From contig NZ_OUNG01000001.1 of NCBI RefSeq assembly GCF_900343155.1, positions 372,001 through 436,000 on the forward strand: DNA of 64,000 nucleotides. The letters are read 5' to 3'. Shown here piece by piece: positions 50,681-59,517 of the stretch (position 1 is its first letter; each line of letters opens with the position of its first letter). A model generated the notes under the pieces. The model was not told the origin of the DNA. It did not search any database and worked only from the letters and a program-made list of their open reading frames with translations. The translations under genes and the position numbers were made by a program. The DNA comes from Lactimicrobium massiliense (lineage in GTDB: Bacteria; Bacillota_I; Bacilli_A; Erysipelotrichales; Erysipelotrichaceae).

Positions 50681-51139
50681 CTACCGCTTTTTCCCGTTAA
50701 ACGGGTCTCCCAGATCAAGTGTCAGCTGGTCTGCTGCCTTATCTTCGTCCAGCTGATGTGCGATGTATTCCTTTATTTTCTTCGTGTTCTTTCCAACCGT
50801 ATCTACGTAATATCCTCTGCACCAGAATTCCCGATTACGATACTTGTACTTCATGTTTCCCCATTTCTCATAAATCATCAAACTGCTTTTTCCTTTCAGG
50901 AATCCCATGAATTGAGATACGCTGTACTTTGGTGGAATCTCTACAAGCATGTGTACATGGTCCGGACATACCTCTGCTTCCAGGATTGTTACCCCTTTCC
51001 ATTTACACAGTTGTCTCAGAATTGCCCCAATCTCCAGTCTCTTCTCTCCATAAAATACTTGTCTCCTGTACTTTGGTGCAAATACGATATGGTACTTACA
51101 GTTCCAAGTTGTGTGGGATAATGTATGTGTCTCTGACAT
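50681..51139 (-). CDS. tnpA: TnpA, Y1 (HUH) transposase of the IS200-type element
   Basis: A 152-residue transposase with the N-terminal TWNCKYHIVFAPKYRRQ block typical of IS200, the HUH motif CPDHVHMLVEI near residue 59 and the nucleophilic Tyr in KIKEYIAHQ near residue 125. AGGAGGG precedes the ATG. The C-terminal extension (about residues 130-152) is charged. It is the canonical IS200 type, unlike the two TnpA proteins of the IS605-type elements. Confidence 0.94.
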   Translation of the reverse strand: MSETHTLSHTTWNCKYHIVFAPKYRRQVFYGEKRLEIGAILRQLCKWKGVTILEAEVCPDHVHMLVEIPPKYSVSQFMGFLKGKSSLMIYEKWGNMKYKYRNREFWCRGYYVDTVGKNTKKIKEYIAHQLDEDKAADQLTLDLGDPFNGKKR

Positions 51140-51263
51140 GCGCCCTCCTATAATGTTTTGCAGTTGGCAGACCGCAATTTCATTATAGCTACGCTGTCAG
51201 AGACTCATCGGTTAACCTCTTTTGAACTCCCGGACTATCCGGGAGTTTTCTATAAACAAAAAC

Positions 51264-51290
51264 GAGACAGCTTCGGCTGTCTCATTTTTT
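51264..51290. terminator. Bidirectional terminator next to the HAD gene
   Basis: GAGACAGC-TTCG-GCTGTCTC, an 8-bp stem with a stable loop, has T-runs on both strands. It lies 9 bases after the stop of the HAD gene. Confidence 0.9.
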
Positions 51291-51299
51291 ATGCTTTGA

Positions 51300-52061
51300 T
51301 CAGATTTTTGCAAAGATTGCCAGTGCTTCGGCAACGGTATCCACAAGATAGTCTGCCTTTTCTTTCACCTCATCCTCACTGGCATGGAAACTGAAGGAGA
51401 TATCCGCCGCTTCCAGAAGTGGGATATCGTTGACAGAATCACCGATGCCGGCAATGACATCTCCGTGCAGCAGCTGCTTTGCATGCAGGGCACCGGTTCC
51501 TTTGGATACACCGGCATGGACAACATCGATCCACTGGGTATTCTGATACCCTGCCATTTCTTTGCCATACATGGCATTGATACGGGCTGCGATCAAAGAA
51601 GCTGTACGATTGGATGGCGTCCATACGGATACGCATGTGATATGGCGGCCATTCAGTGCATCAATGGATGGCAGAACTGTCTGCTGCGGATATTGGGGCC
51701 GGCGCTCATACAGCGTAAAGATATGGCCGTCCGCATGAATATAGAAAATGCTCTCTTTACCGAATGTTTCGTCCAGCATGGCAATCTGCTTTGTGGTCAG
51801 AACGCTTTCAAACACCGGGACAAACGTATCCTCTTTTTTTTCAGCAACAACCGCACCGCTTGAAGCCACAATGAAATCCAGTTCCGGGCCATGATCCAGA
51901 TCATTGCCAAAGCCAAACAGCGGTCTGCCTGTACACAGGCCAAACTGTCCGCCATGGTCCTGAAAATCCAGAATGGCAGATAGATCGCCCGAGCGGAAGT
52001 AACCGCCCGTGCGGTCCATGAAATGCAGTGTGTTATCAAAGTCAGATGCGAATACCTTCAT
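51300..52061 (-). CDS. HAD-superfamily Cof-type phosphatase
   Basis: A 253-residue class IIB HAD phosphatase. Motif I is FASDFDNTL at residues 3-11, motif II CTGRP near 43, the Lys of motif III lies in GVSKGTGAL near 190, and motif IV is GIGDSVNDIPLLEAA near 209. A mobile cap domain fills residues 80-180. Substrates of this group are sugar phosphates, flavin or PLP-type phosphates. The start overlaps the LysR stop by 4 bases. Confidence 0.92.
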   Translation of the reverse strand: MKVFASDFDNTLHFMDRTGGYFRSGDLSAILDFQDHGGQFGLCTGRPLFGFGNDLDHGPELDFIVASSGAVVAEKKEDTFVPVFESVLTTKQIAMLDETFGKESIFYIHADGHIFTLYERRPQYPQQTVLPSIDALNGRHITCVSVWTPSNRTASLIAARINAMYGKEMAGYQNTQWIDVVHAGVSKGTGALHAKQLLHGDVIAGIGDSVNDIPLLEAADISFSFHASEDEVKEKADYLVDTVAEALAIFAKI

Positions 52062-52927
52062 ACACTTTCTCCTGTTTTATCTTCAGCGCTGCCAATGGCA
52101 GCCAGCTGGTGAAAAATCTGATTCATCCCGTCAGAGCGGTATTTTGTCTTCAGGGCACAAAGCACATAATGCCGCTGCAGGATGCCATCTGTCAATTCCA
52201 GTTTGACAAGTCCTGCTTCCTCTGCCAGCTGTTCCGGCACAAACACAATGCCTTTTCCTGCTTTGGCAAGCTTCATCAAAGCCAGATCTGAAATGCCCTG
52301 CACGGCAATATGCATGGCACAGCCATGGGCCTGGAATAAGGATGCGACGTTCTGATAGGAGCCGCTGCCATTTTCTCTGACCAGAAGCGGCAGTTCACTC
52401 AGATGTGCAGCCGATAATTTTGTCTGCTTCTGATACCCTTTCCGGCAGGCCGGCACAATGTCCTGCTGCATAAAAGGAATTCTTTCAAGATCCTCACTGT
52501 CTGTATCATCCACAATGCCAAAATCGAGTGCATTGTGCCGCAGCATCTTCAGCACTGCTTCATTGTTATCAATGTGCATTGTCACATCTGCCTGGCCAAG
52601 ATGGCCAAAGATGGCATCCATCATGGTTTCCGCAATTGTTTCATTCAGGCCAAGCCGGCAGTGCACCGGCCCATGATTCTCATGGAAGATGGTATGCATT
52701 TCATTGAGCTGAGACAGAATGCTGTTGGCATAGGCAAGCATCTTCCTGCCATCATCCGTCAGATAGACCGTGCGGTTGGCACGGTCAAACAGCCGAATGC
52801 CATAGTACGCCTCCAGATCACGGATGGCACTGCTGACTGCCGGCTGGCTCATGTGCATCTGTTCGGCTGTCTTGGTAAACGAGCCAAGTTCTGCTGCTCT
52901 TTGAAAAACTTCTAACTGTTTAATCAT
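52058..52927 (-). CDS. LysR-family transcriptional regulator
   Basis: A 289-residue regulator with a winged helix-turn-helix at about residues 1-60 (FTKTAEQMHMSQPAVSSAIR) and a periplasmic-binding-like effector domain from about 90 on. LysR proteins usually control the divergent gene: here the chromate-transport pair starting 86 bases away, with a palindrome between. The gene has no clear ribosome binding site. It overlaps the HAD phosphatase gene and so controls its own operon as well, by inference. Confidence 0.92.
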   Translation of the reverse strand: MIKQLEVFQRAAELGSFTKTAEQMHMSQPAVSSAIRDLEAYYGIRLFDRANRTVYLTDDGRKMLAYANSILSQLNEMHTIFHENHGPVHCRLGLNETIAETMMDAIFGHLGQADVTMHIDNNEAVLKMLRHNALDFGIVDDTDSEDLERIPFMQQDIVPACRKGYQKQTKLSAAHLSELPLLVRENGSGSYQNVASLFQAHGCAMHIAVQGISDLALMKLAKAGKGIVFVPEQLAEEAGLVKLELTDGILQRHYVLCALKTKYRSDGMNQIFHQLAAIGSAEDKTGESV

Positions 52928-52958
52928 ATGTTTTTACTTATGTATTTTATTTTAACAT

Positions 52959-52972
52959 ATGAATTGATTCAT
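52959..52972. promoter_or_regulatory. Palindrome between lysR and the chromate transporter genes
   Basis: ATGAAT-TG-ATTCAT lies in the 85-bp divergent promoter region. It has the T-N11-A pattern expected of LysR-type binding sites and is the natural candidate operator. Confidence 0.5.
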
Positions 52973-53012
52973 GCATTTTCTTTTCTTACCATAGAAGCGT
53001 TGGAGGAAGGTT

Positions 53013-53564
53013 ATGGAAGAACACAAAGAGCTGACCCTGTTTACAACATTCTTCAAAATCGGCGCATTCACCTTTGGCGGCGGCTATGCCATGATCCCGA
53101 TGATTCAGCGGGAAATCGTGGACAAGCGCCATTGGATCGATGCCGATGAGATTCTCGATATTATTGCGATTGCCGAAAGCACACCAGGCCCCATCGCAGT
53201 GAACAGCGCTACCTTTGTCGGGGCAAAGATTGCCGGTAAGAAAGGTGCCTTCATGGCAACCCTTGGCGTCGTGCTGCCATCCTTTCTGATCATTCTGGCA
53301 ATCTCTCATATCCTGAATGCCTTTGAGACAAACAAGTATGTCAGTTATGCCTTTACTGGCATCCGTGCCGGTGTCATGGCATTGATCCTGAATGCGGCCA
53401 TCTCGATGTACAAACAGTGTCCCAAGGATCTGGTCTCCATCATTCTGATGGCGGCTGCTCTGGTTCTTGTCACCTTCTTCAATGTCAATGCCATTCTGGT
53501 ACTGCTGCTTTGTGCCGGTATCGGCCTGCTTTCTTCTTTGCGGATCAGGAAAGGAGGAAACTGA
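53013..53564 (+). CDS. chrA: Chromate transporter, first half (short CHR protein)
   Basis: A 183-residue membrane protein of the CHR family with the conserved FKIGAFTFGGGYAMIP near residue 10, DEILDIIAIAESTPGPIAVN near 48 and about six membrane segments. Short CHR proteins come as tandem pairs that together equal one long ChrA. They export chromate or an unidentified anion. GGAGG precedes the ATG; the second half follows after a single base. Confidence 0.92.
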   Translation: MEEHKELTLFTTFFKIGAFTFGGGYAMIPMIQREIVDKRHWIDADEILDIIAIAESTPGPIAVNSATFVGAKIAGKKGAFMATLGVVLPSFLIILAISHILNAFETNKYVSYAFTGIRAGVMALILNAAISMYKQCPKDLVSIILMAAALVLVTFFNVNAILVLLLCAGIGLLSSLRIRKGGN

Positions 53565-53565
53565 G

Positions 53566-54132
53566 ATGGTTTTCTGGGAATTGTTTATTACCTTCTTTAA
53601 GATCGGTGCCTTCACCTTTGGCGGCGGCTATGCCATGCTGCCGCTGGTAGAGCAGGAAGTGGCAGCCCATGGCTGGATGACCATGGATGAGCTGATCAAT
53701 TTCATTGCTGTATCTGAAAGCACGCCCGGCCCGTTTGCCGTCAATGTTTCCACCTATGTCGGCTCCATTGCAGCTGGCATCCCCGGTGCCTTTGTAGCAA
53801 CACTCGGTGTCGTGCTGCCAAGCTTCATTGTCATTCTGCTTGTTGCCAGGTTCTTTGAAGCATTCAAAACTTCCAAAGTTGTTTCCGGCATGATGAAAGG
53901 GCTGCGTCCTGCCGTTGTCGGCATGATCACAGCCTCCTTCCTCTCCGTTGCCAAAGCCGTCTTCTTCCCCGCCAGCATTACCCTGACACGCCTGAGTGCT
54001 GTTTCCTTCTGGCTCAGTGCAGGCATTTTTGCCCTGACGATGTACCTGCTGCACAAAAAGGTCAATCCGATTCTGCTGATCCTGCTGTCTGCCGGCATTG
54101 GCATCGCCGCAGGGACAATGGGACTGTTATGA
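53566..54132 (+). CDS. chrA: Chromate transporter, second half (short CHR protein)
   Basis: A 188-residue partner of the preceding protein, with the same FKIGAFTFGGGYAMLPL and ESTPGPFAVN motifs and about six membrane segments. The frame is open further upstream, but GGAGG 8 bases before the ATG at 53566 fixes the start. The pair probably forms a heterodimer. Its end overlaps the convergent NUDIX gene by 6 bases. Confidence 0.92.
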   Translation: MVFWELFITFFKIGAFTFGGGYAMLPLVEQEVAAHGWMTMDELINFIAVSESTPGPFAVNVSTYVGSIAAGIPGAFVATLGVVLPSFIVILLVARFFEAFKTSKVVSGMMKGLRPAVVGMITASFLSVAKAVFFPASITLTRLSAVSFWLSAGIFALTMYLLHKKVNPILLILLSAGIGIAAGTMGLL

Positions 54133-54702
54133 GTGATGACTGGCCAGATAGATGGCCAGTTTCTGATTGAGCTTGCTGTAAATGCGCTGTTTGAACCATG
54201 GCTCACTGGAGGCATCAATGGCTTCCTGCAGGCCAAACCATTTCACACCTGTATTTTCATCCGGCTTGATGCGCAGCGGTTCATGCATATCTGCCTGCAG
54301 TAAATACGTCACATTCAGATGCAGGTGCGAGGAGACATATTCTCCTCTTTTTTCATGCCCGTCCACGCACAGAATCTCCAAAGAGAAAATATCCTGGGAA
54401 AGCGGGATGACATTCTGCAGCCCGCTTTCTTCCTGTACTTCACGGATTGCTGTATGCAGCAGGTCTCTGTCTCCATCCGCATGGCCGCCAAGCCAGCTCC
54501 AGGAATGATAGATCTTGTGATAGCACATCAGTACATGTGCATAATCCTTTGAAACAACCCAGGCACTGGCAGTCAGATGCGCACCATGATTATCACGTGT
54601 ATAGATTTCTTCCGATGTCAGACGGCGCAGAATCTCAATTCTGTCTTTTTCTTCCTGCTCATTGAACGGCTGATACGCTTCTAGCTGACTTTTCAAATCC
54701 AT
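54127..54702 (-). CDS. NUDIX hydrolase
   Basis: A 191-residue pyrophosphohydrolase. The Nudix box is GGHADGDRDLLHTAIREVQE followed by ESG at about residues 72-94, with Asp at the first acidic position where Glu is more common. The fold and the SWSWLGGHAD context resemble the IDI/DHNTPase-like group acting on nucleotide derivatives. AAGGAG precedes the ATG. It lies 10 bases downstream of rsmF on the same strand and is probably co-transcribed. Confidence 0.88.
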   Translation of the reverse strand: MDLKSQLEAYQPFNEQEEKDRIEILRRLTSEEIYTRDNHGAHLTASAWVVSKDYAHVLMCYHKIYHSWSWLGGHADGDRDLLHTAIREVQEESGLQNVIPLSQDIFSLEILCVDGHEKRGEYVSSHLHLNVTYLLQADMHEPLRIKPDENTGVKWFGLQEAIDASSEPWFKQRIYSKLNQKLAIYLASHHS

Positions 54703-54712
54703 ATGTAACTCC

Positions 54713-56014
54713 TTAATGCATCACCCATGAGGATGACAGCTTGTTTTTCAATATGTGTCCTGTCACTTTGCCAAAGCCAAGCGGATTGTGATCCACACAG
54801 ACAAGACACCATCCCGGTTTGACTGGTTCATCATGAATATCGATCGTTTCTCCCCGCAGATAGCGCATCACGCGCTCATCCTTTCGGAACAGATACAGAC
54901 AGTTTTCAGCATCCTCTTCACGCATTGCCATCGCCATCGGCTGGCTGAAGGCAAACTGCTTTCCTTTATCTTCTCCCAGCAATAGACCGCTGCGCAGCAC
55001 CCGGATGCCATGCAGGTCAATATCGATATCCGGCTCCAGAAGTATCTTTTCTTTGATTCTTCTGATCTGAGCATGGTCTGCCGTAACCTGCATGCCATCC
55101 TTTGCAAAGGCAACATCCTGTTTCTCAATATGCTTTTCACTGCTTCCATCCTTTGCAAGCAGGCAGACAAAGTGTCCTTCCCCTTTGATGCGGTGAGGGA
55201 ACAATTTGGTGCCGTACGCATTCTGCACAAAGCCGTCTGTATAAGGCACTGACACAACATGCAGATCAGAAAAACGGTCAAGGGCATCCTGGATGACTTC
55301 TTCATCTTCCTTGATGGAAAAGGTACAGGTGCTGTAAACAAGCCTGCCGCCTGGCTTTAACATATGCACGGCATTGGCCAGAATCTCTTTCTGCAATGGC
55401 GCATAGTAGTCCGGTCCTTTTTCCAGCCAGGATGTGCGCATGGCAGGGTCTTTGCGGAACATGCCCTCTCCAGAACATGGCGCATCGACCAGAATCTTGT
55501 CAAACCAGCCCGCAAAAAGATCAGACAGCTGGGATGGTGCCGCACTGGTGACAATACTGTTTTTCACACCCGCTCTTTCCAGAGCGCGCAACAGAATTTG
55601 ACAGCGTGAGACAGAGAGGTCATTGGCAATCAGTACACCCTGGCCCTGCAGCTTTGCGGCAAGCTGGGTTGTCTTGCCGCCCGGGGCAGCACAAAGATCC
55701 AGTACCTTGTCACCAGGTTCAACCGGCAGAACCGATGCGGGCAAAGAGGCACTTGGCTCCTGCACATAGTACAGGCCGGCATAATCATACGGATCTGTTG
55801 TGATGCCATCCTGATGATAATAGAACGATGTGGAACACCATGGCACTGGTGAAAGATCATAAGGAAAGGCAGCCAGAAAGTCCGGTACAGAGATCTTCAG
55901 CGTATTGATGCGCAGTGCATGCAGAGCCGGCTTGTGCAAAGCAGAAAGATAGTCCGTATATTCCTCTTTTAGCAATTGTTTCATTTCCTGCTGGTAACTC
56001 TCTGGCAGTTCCAT
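54713..56014 (-). CDS. rsmF: RsmF-like 16S rRNA m5C methyltransferase
   Basis: A 433-residue SAM-dependent methyltransferase of the NOL1/NOP2/Sun family. The SAM site is VLDLCAAPGGKTTQ near residue 103, the catalytic cysteines lie in VDAPCSGEGMFRKD near 175 and STCTFS near 226, and an RNA-binding C-terminal part (about 290-433) is present as in RsmF/YebU. It makes 5-methylcytosine in rRNA. AGGAGAA precedes the ATG. It starts a transcript that continues into the NUDIX gene. Confidence 0.92.
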   Translation of the reverse strand: MELPESYQQEMKQLLKEEYTDYLSALHKPALHALRINTLKISVPDFLAAFPYDLSPVPWCSTSFYYHQDGITTDPYDYAGLYYVQEPSASLPASVLPVEPGDKVLDLCAAPGGKTTQLAAKLQGQGVLIANDLSVSRCQILLRALERAGVKNSIVTSAAPSQLSDLFAGWFDKILVDAPCSGEGMFRKDPAMRTSWLEKGPDYYAPLQKEILANAVHMLKPGGRLVYSTCTFSIKEDEEVIQDALDRFSDLHVVSVPYTDGFVQNAYGTKLFPHRIKGEGHFVCLLAKDGSSEKHIEKQDVAFAKDGMQVTADHAQIRRIKEKILLEPDIDIDLHGIRVLRSGLLLGEDKGKQFAFSQPMAMAMREEDAENCLYLFRKDERVMRYLRGETIDIHDEPVKPGWCLVCVDHNPLGFGKVTGHILKNKLSSSWVMH

Positions 56015-56071
56015 ATGCGTTCTCCTGTATGCAGTCCATTATACACATTTGTGATTCCTGCTTTGCATAAG

Positions 56072-56095
56072 AAAACCGCATGCGCAGGCATGCGG
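56072..56095 (-). terminator. Terminator of the HMA-domain gene
   Basis: On the minus strand CCGCATGC-CTGC-GCATGCGG followed by TTTTC, 22 bases after the stop codon. Confidence 0.9.
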
Positions 56096-56117
56096 CATAA
56101 TTCATCTGCTTTGTACC

Positions 56118-56489
56118 TCAGGCATTGAAGCGGGCAATATCTGTCACGGTATAACCAGCTGAGGCAACAGCCTCTTTCAAACTGGCATCGGGAATATCAT
56201 GACTGGAGATGATCACCGTTTTTCCCTTGGTATGGGAAGACTTCACCTTTTTCACCTGGAACTGTTTGCGGATGGCATCTGAAACATGAGCTTCGCACTG
56301 GCCGCACATCATGCCATCTACCTGCAGCACAAGCTTCACGGCACCATGGCCATTGTAATCCGATGCAATCTTTTCATGCTTATGGGGATGAAAGAACCCA
56401 AACACAGCCCGTAAACCTGCTGCCATCAGAACCAGAATCAGCAGAATGACAATGACATCTGCTGTATTTAACGTAATATTTGTATGCAT
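56118..56489 (-). CDS. Membrane-anchored heavy-metal-associated (HMA) protein
   Basis: A 123-residue protein with one N-terminal membrane helix (about residues 10-30), a His-rich junction (FFHPHKHEK) and a C-terminal HMA domain with the metal motif GMMCGQCEAHV near residue 60. The motif has the C..C pair that binds Cu(I) or similar ions. It may pass metal to a membrane pump, but no such pump is adjacent. AGGAGG precedes the ATG. It is a single gene with its own terminator. Confidence 0.85.
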   Translation of the reverse strand: MHTNITLNTADVIVILLILVLMAAGLRAVFGFFHPHKHEKIASDYNGHGAVKLVLQVDGMMCGQCEAHVSDAIRKQFQVKKVKSSHTKGKTVIISSHDIPDASLKEAVASAGYTVTDIARFNA

Positions 56490-56550
56490 CTCTACCTCCT
56501 GTTAGAAAGCACTAACCAATATAATCATGTTCACAGAAGATGTCAAAATG

Positions 56551-56570
56551 AAAACCGGGTTTCCCCGGTT
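56551..56570 (-). terminator. Terminator of the dlt-like operon
   Basis: On the minus strand AACCGGG-GAAA-CCCGGTT followed by TTCATTTT, 8 bases after the carrier-protein gene. Confidence 0.85.
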
Positions 56571-56578
56571 CAATGTTG

Positions 56579-56806
56579 TCAGTTTTCCTGCAGTCTCTGT
56601 ACCATCTTCCAGATCGCTTCGGCTGAGTTGAAGTTCTCCGGTGTCATTTCAGCGGCATCAACCTCAATGTCGAAGGCATCTTCCAGTTCAGAGACCAGTG
56701 AGATGATGGCAAAGGAATCCAGCAGATGGTTGTCAATCAGCTTTGTCTCTTTTGTATAGTCAATACTGTCATCAATATCGTTGAGAATTTCCAATACACG
56801 ATCCAT
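56579..56806 (-). CDS. Acyl/aminoacyl carrier protein (DltC-like)
   Basis: A 75-residue acidic helical carrier protein. The Ser that would take the phosphopantetheine arm is in LLDSFAIIS near residue 31, matching the DltC/ACP motif. It is the last gene of the operon, 15 bases after the decarboxylase gene, and should carry an activated amino acid as a thioester for transfer to a surface polymer. GGAGG precedes the ATG. Confidence 0.88.
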   Translation of the reverse strand: MDRVLEILNDIDDSIDYTKETKLIDNHLLDSFAIISLVSELEDAFDIEVDAAEMTPENFNSAEAIWKMVQRLQEN

Positions 56807-56821
56807 GATTTTATCCTCCAG

Positions 56822-58015
56822 TTACTCTGCTATTGTAGCGCATCCGGCACCATTGAGCATCCATGTTTCACGTCTGCTTCTGGCCAGCAGCAATCCATTC
56901 TGGTCCACAAGCCAGACAGCCGGCAGCTCATGAGAGAGAAACAGACTCATACCTTCATAGAATGAATAAGCTCCGGTATTGCCAAAGACAAGGATATCAC
57001 CTTTGTGCAGCTGGGCATGTTTGAATCCCGAGACAAGGATGTCATTGGTCGTACATAATGACCCACAGATGGCATAGGTTTCTTCTGATCCAGGCTGCTG
57101 TGTGGAAATGACGTCGATGTTGGGAATGTACATGCCGCGCAGCTGGCCGTCATAATGCAGCTGATGAATGCCGCCGTCACAGATGACATAGTTGGTGCTG
57201 TCGGTTGTTTTCAGATCCTCAACCGCTGTGCAGTAGCTGCCGCAGGAATAAGCAAGTGCCCTGCCCATCTCCACACTCTTATGTCCCTGCCACTTCATGC
57301 CGGCAAGCAGAGCCTTGAATTCAGCCAGACTTTCCGGTGTTGTGACAGTTTCCTTCTGATCCACAAAGTACGGCACACCAAAACCGGTGCCATATTCCAG
57401 CATCTGCAGATGATATCCTGTTTCTGCTTCAGCCGACTGCAGGAAGGCATCAAGCATCGCAATTTCTTTGGTATGTTTCTTCAGCATCTTTTTCTGGGTG
57501 CCGGAGAAGAAATGAATGCCCTTGATATGCAGATATGGATACTGGTCACGATGCGCAATCAGGCCTTTGACAGTCTCAGCATCCATGCCAAACTGAGAGC
57601 CGCTGGAAAGCCGCGGCAGTACTTCTAATGTCAGGCCAAGCGCTTTGCCGCAGGCATTGAGAATCTCCATCTGGTCAGGTGATTCAGCAGTGTACAATGC
57701 CGCATCTTTGCCATAGCCAGCCATTTCTCTGGCATCTTCTTCTTTCTTGAGAACACCGGAGATCAGCAGTTTTTCCGGCCTGATGCCAAGATGGCGGCAC
57801 AGACAGAACTCGCCAAACGAACAGACTTCAATGTGTTCGGCAATCTTTGCAGCAGTGCTGGTCAGAAAGGGATTGGCCTTCATGGAGAATGTCATGCCCG
57901 TGTCTAAGCCAATGCCATTGTGCAGATAGGCAAAACGATTGCGGAAGACGTCCAGATCAAACACATAGGCTGGCGTGCCTTCCTTTTCCAGCTGAGAAAG
58001 CAGATCCTTGTTCAT
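56822..58015 (-). CDS. PLP-dependent decarboxylase, ornithine/DAP type (BtrK-like)
   Basis: A 397-residue fold-type III enzyme. The PLP Lys is in FSMKANPF near residue 47; the barrel carries GSQFGMD, HFFSGTQ and EYGTGFGVPYF, and the C-terminal domain has CGSLCTTNDIL and GAYSFYEGMSLF. These fit the diaminopimelate/ornithine decarboxylase family, which includes BtrK, a decarboxylase of carrier-bound glutamate. The neighbours are an adenylating enzyme (4-base overlap) and a carrier protein (15 bases). It therefore probably decarboxylates an amino acid, possibly while bound to the carrier. It is not an alanine racemase. Substrate unknown. Confidence 0.85.
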   Translation of the reverse strand: MNKDLLSQLEKEGTPAYVFDLDVFRNRFAYLHNGIGLDTGMTFSMKANPFLTSTAAKIAEHIEVCSFGEFCLCRHLGIRPEKLLISGVLKKEEDAREMAGYGKDAALYTAESPDQMEILNACGKALGLTLEVLPRLSSGSQFGMDAETVKGLIAHRDQYPYLHIKGIHFFSGTQKKMLKKHTKEIAMLDAFLQSAEAETGYHLQMLEYGTGFGVPYFVDQKETVTTPESLAEFKALLAGMKWQGHKSVEMGRALAYSCGSYCTAVEDLKTTDSTNYVICDGGIHQLHYDGQLRGMYIPNIDVISTQQPGSEETYAICGSLCTTNDILVSGFKHAQLHKGDILVFGNTGAYSFYEGMSLFLSHELPAVWLVDQNGLLLARSRRETWMLNGAGCATIAE

Positions 58016-59517
58016 TGTACAACCTCCAGATTGGCCAGCTGTTTACGGTCAATCTTGCCATTCTTATTCAGAATGAATGATTTTACGTGGACGAAGCGGT
58101 TTGGCACCATGTATACAGGCAGCTTGCTCTTGAGCGCAATATGCAGATCACGCTTGTCACAGGTGCCGGTGTAATAGGCAATGATCAGGCTTCTTTCCTG
58201 ATTGTAGGCACAGCAGCTGCGCGCTACCCCATCCATGCTGTCAATGCCGCGCTCCACTTCTTCCAGCTCAATTCTGTGGCCCATATGCTTGATCTGGAAA
58301 TCACGGCGGCCGGCAAAGTACAGCTTGCCATCTTCACCAATCACGGCAAGATCGCCTGTCAGATATGTACGCACACCATCACGCATCACAAAATGCGTTC
58401 TGGTCTGTTCAGGGTTGTGATAATAGCCCAGTGCGAGTGATTCACCCGATACGGCAATCTCACCTTCGGCGCCAATGCCATCAACCTGCCTGCCGTCTTT
58501 ATCCAGCAAAACGACCTTACGGCCCGGGAACACCTTGCCAAGAGAGAGCTTTTCACCCTTCTGCACCACATGATCAATGACTTCATACGTGCAGTTGCAG
58601 GTGATTTCACTTGGTCCATACAGATTGACATACAACGCATCCGGCAGATATTTCTGCCAAATGGCAAGCTGTCTTGCCGGCATCACCTCACCAGAGAACA
58701 TGACGCGGTGAATTGCGGATGGAACTTTATAGCTGAATCCCTTCAGACCAGAGATGATGCACAGGGCACTGACAGCCCAGGTCAGGCTTGTTACCTTCTG
58801 ATCGATCAGATAATCAATCAGACGTGCCGGCGTAGAGAAGTATTCACGGGGAATCAGCACCATTCTGGCACCTGTGGCCATACTGCTGTAAATATCTTTG
58901 GTGGATACATCAAAATCAAATGGTGCCTGGTTGCCAATGACATCATCATGTGAAAAGTGGAAGATTTCCACAAAGTGGCCGATGAAATCCAGCACATCGC
59001 CATGAGAGATCAGCACACACTTCGGCACGCCGGTAGAGCCGGATGTAAACAGGCCGTACAGTGGTGAATTGCGGTTGATCTGACCTCTGTTTTTGTTCAG
59101 CAGATCTTCATCTGCTGTTTCCTGGAATACATCTTCCAGCAGGAGTGTTCTGCCTTTCCAGCCAGTACTGTTCAATGTTTCCACAAGAGATTTCTGCACG
59201 ATGACAGCGGCTGGTTCCAGTACTGTCAGAATACTGGCAATGCGGGCAGAAGGCTGTTCAGGATTGATCGGCACATAGAAGCCCCCGGCATAGACAGCGC
59301 CAAACATTGCTGCCAGCATGGCGCAGGATTTATCCGCAAATACAGCCACTGGCAGACAAATATTGTCGCAGCCGTCTTTGCATAATGCTGTGCCAATTCC
59401 CCTGGCAGCAGAGACAAGTTCATGCCAGCTTAAGGCAGATGAAGGATCACAGACAGCTGTTTCACTGCCATATGTTCCTGCTGTTTTTTCCAGCACATCA
59501 AGAATATTCTCAGGCAT
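58012..59517 (-). CDS. DltA-like amino-acid adenylating enzyme
   Basis: A 501-residue ANL-superfamily ligase that activates an amino acid with ATP and loads it on the carrier protein. Core motifs: GLFTSGSTGVPKCVLISH near residue 152, NLYGPSEITCNCTYE near 300, YLTGDLAVIGEDGKLYFAGR near 385 and KNGKIDRKQL near the end, with the catalytic Lys. Length and the CNCTYE region resemble DltA. The specificity pocket cannot be read reliably, so the amino acid is unknown. It overlaps the DltD-like gene by 8 bases. Confidence 0.88.
   Translation of the reverse strand: MPENILDVLEKTAGTYGSETAVCDPSSALSWHELVSAARGIGTALCKDGCDNICLPVAVFADKSCAMLAAMFGAVYAGGFYVPINPEQPSARIASILTVLEPAAVIVQKSLVETLNSTGWKGRTLLLEDVFQETADEDLLNKNRGQINRNSPLYGLFTSGSTGVPKCVLISHGDVLDFIGHFVEIFHFSHDDVIGNQAPFDFDVSTKDIYSSMATGARMVLIPREYFSTPARLIDYLIDQKVTSLTWAVSALCIISGLKGFSYKVPSAIHRVMFSGEVMPARQLAIWQKYLPDALYVNLYGPSEITCNCTYEVIDHVVQKGEKLSLGKVFPGRKVVLLDKDGRQVDGIGAEGEIAVSGESLALGYYHNPEQTRTHFVMRDGVRTYLTGDLAVIGEDGKLYFAGRRDFQIKHMGHRIELEEVERGIDSMDGVARSCCAYNQERSLIIAYYTGTCDKRDLHIALKSKLPVYMVPNRFVHVKSFILNKNGKIDRKQLANLEVVQ

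Larger units (their letters stand above)
50575..51255 (-). mobile_element. IS200-type element (tnpA only)
   Basis: A single Y1 transposase gene with hairpins near both ends (50586-50604 and AACTCCCGGA/TCCGGGAGTT at 51225-51247) and no second gene. These are features of IS200. The borders are approximate because there is no target duplication. The element seems to have entered between the lipoprotein gene and a bidirectional terminator that originally served it and the convergent HAD gene. Confidence 0.75.

Noticed and set aside
53545-54236. Long minus-strand frames opposite the second chromate transporter gene
   Set aside because: They are shadows of a well-supported membrane-protein gene; no ribosome binding site and no known family.
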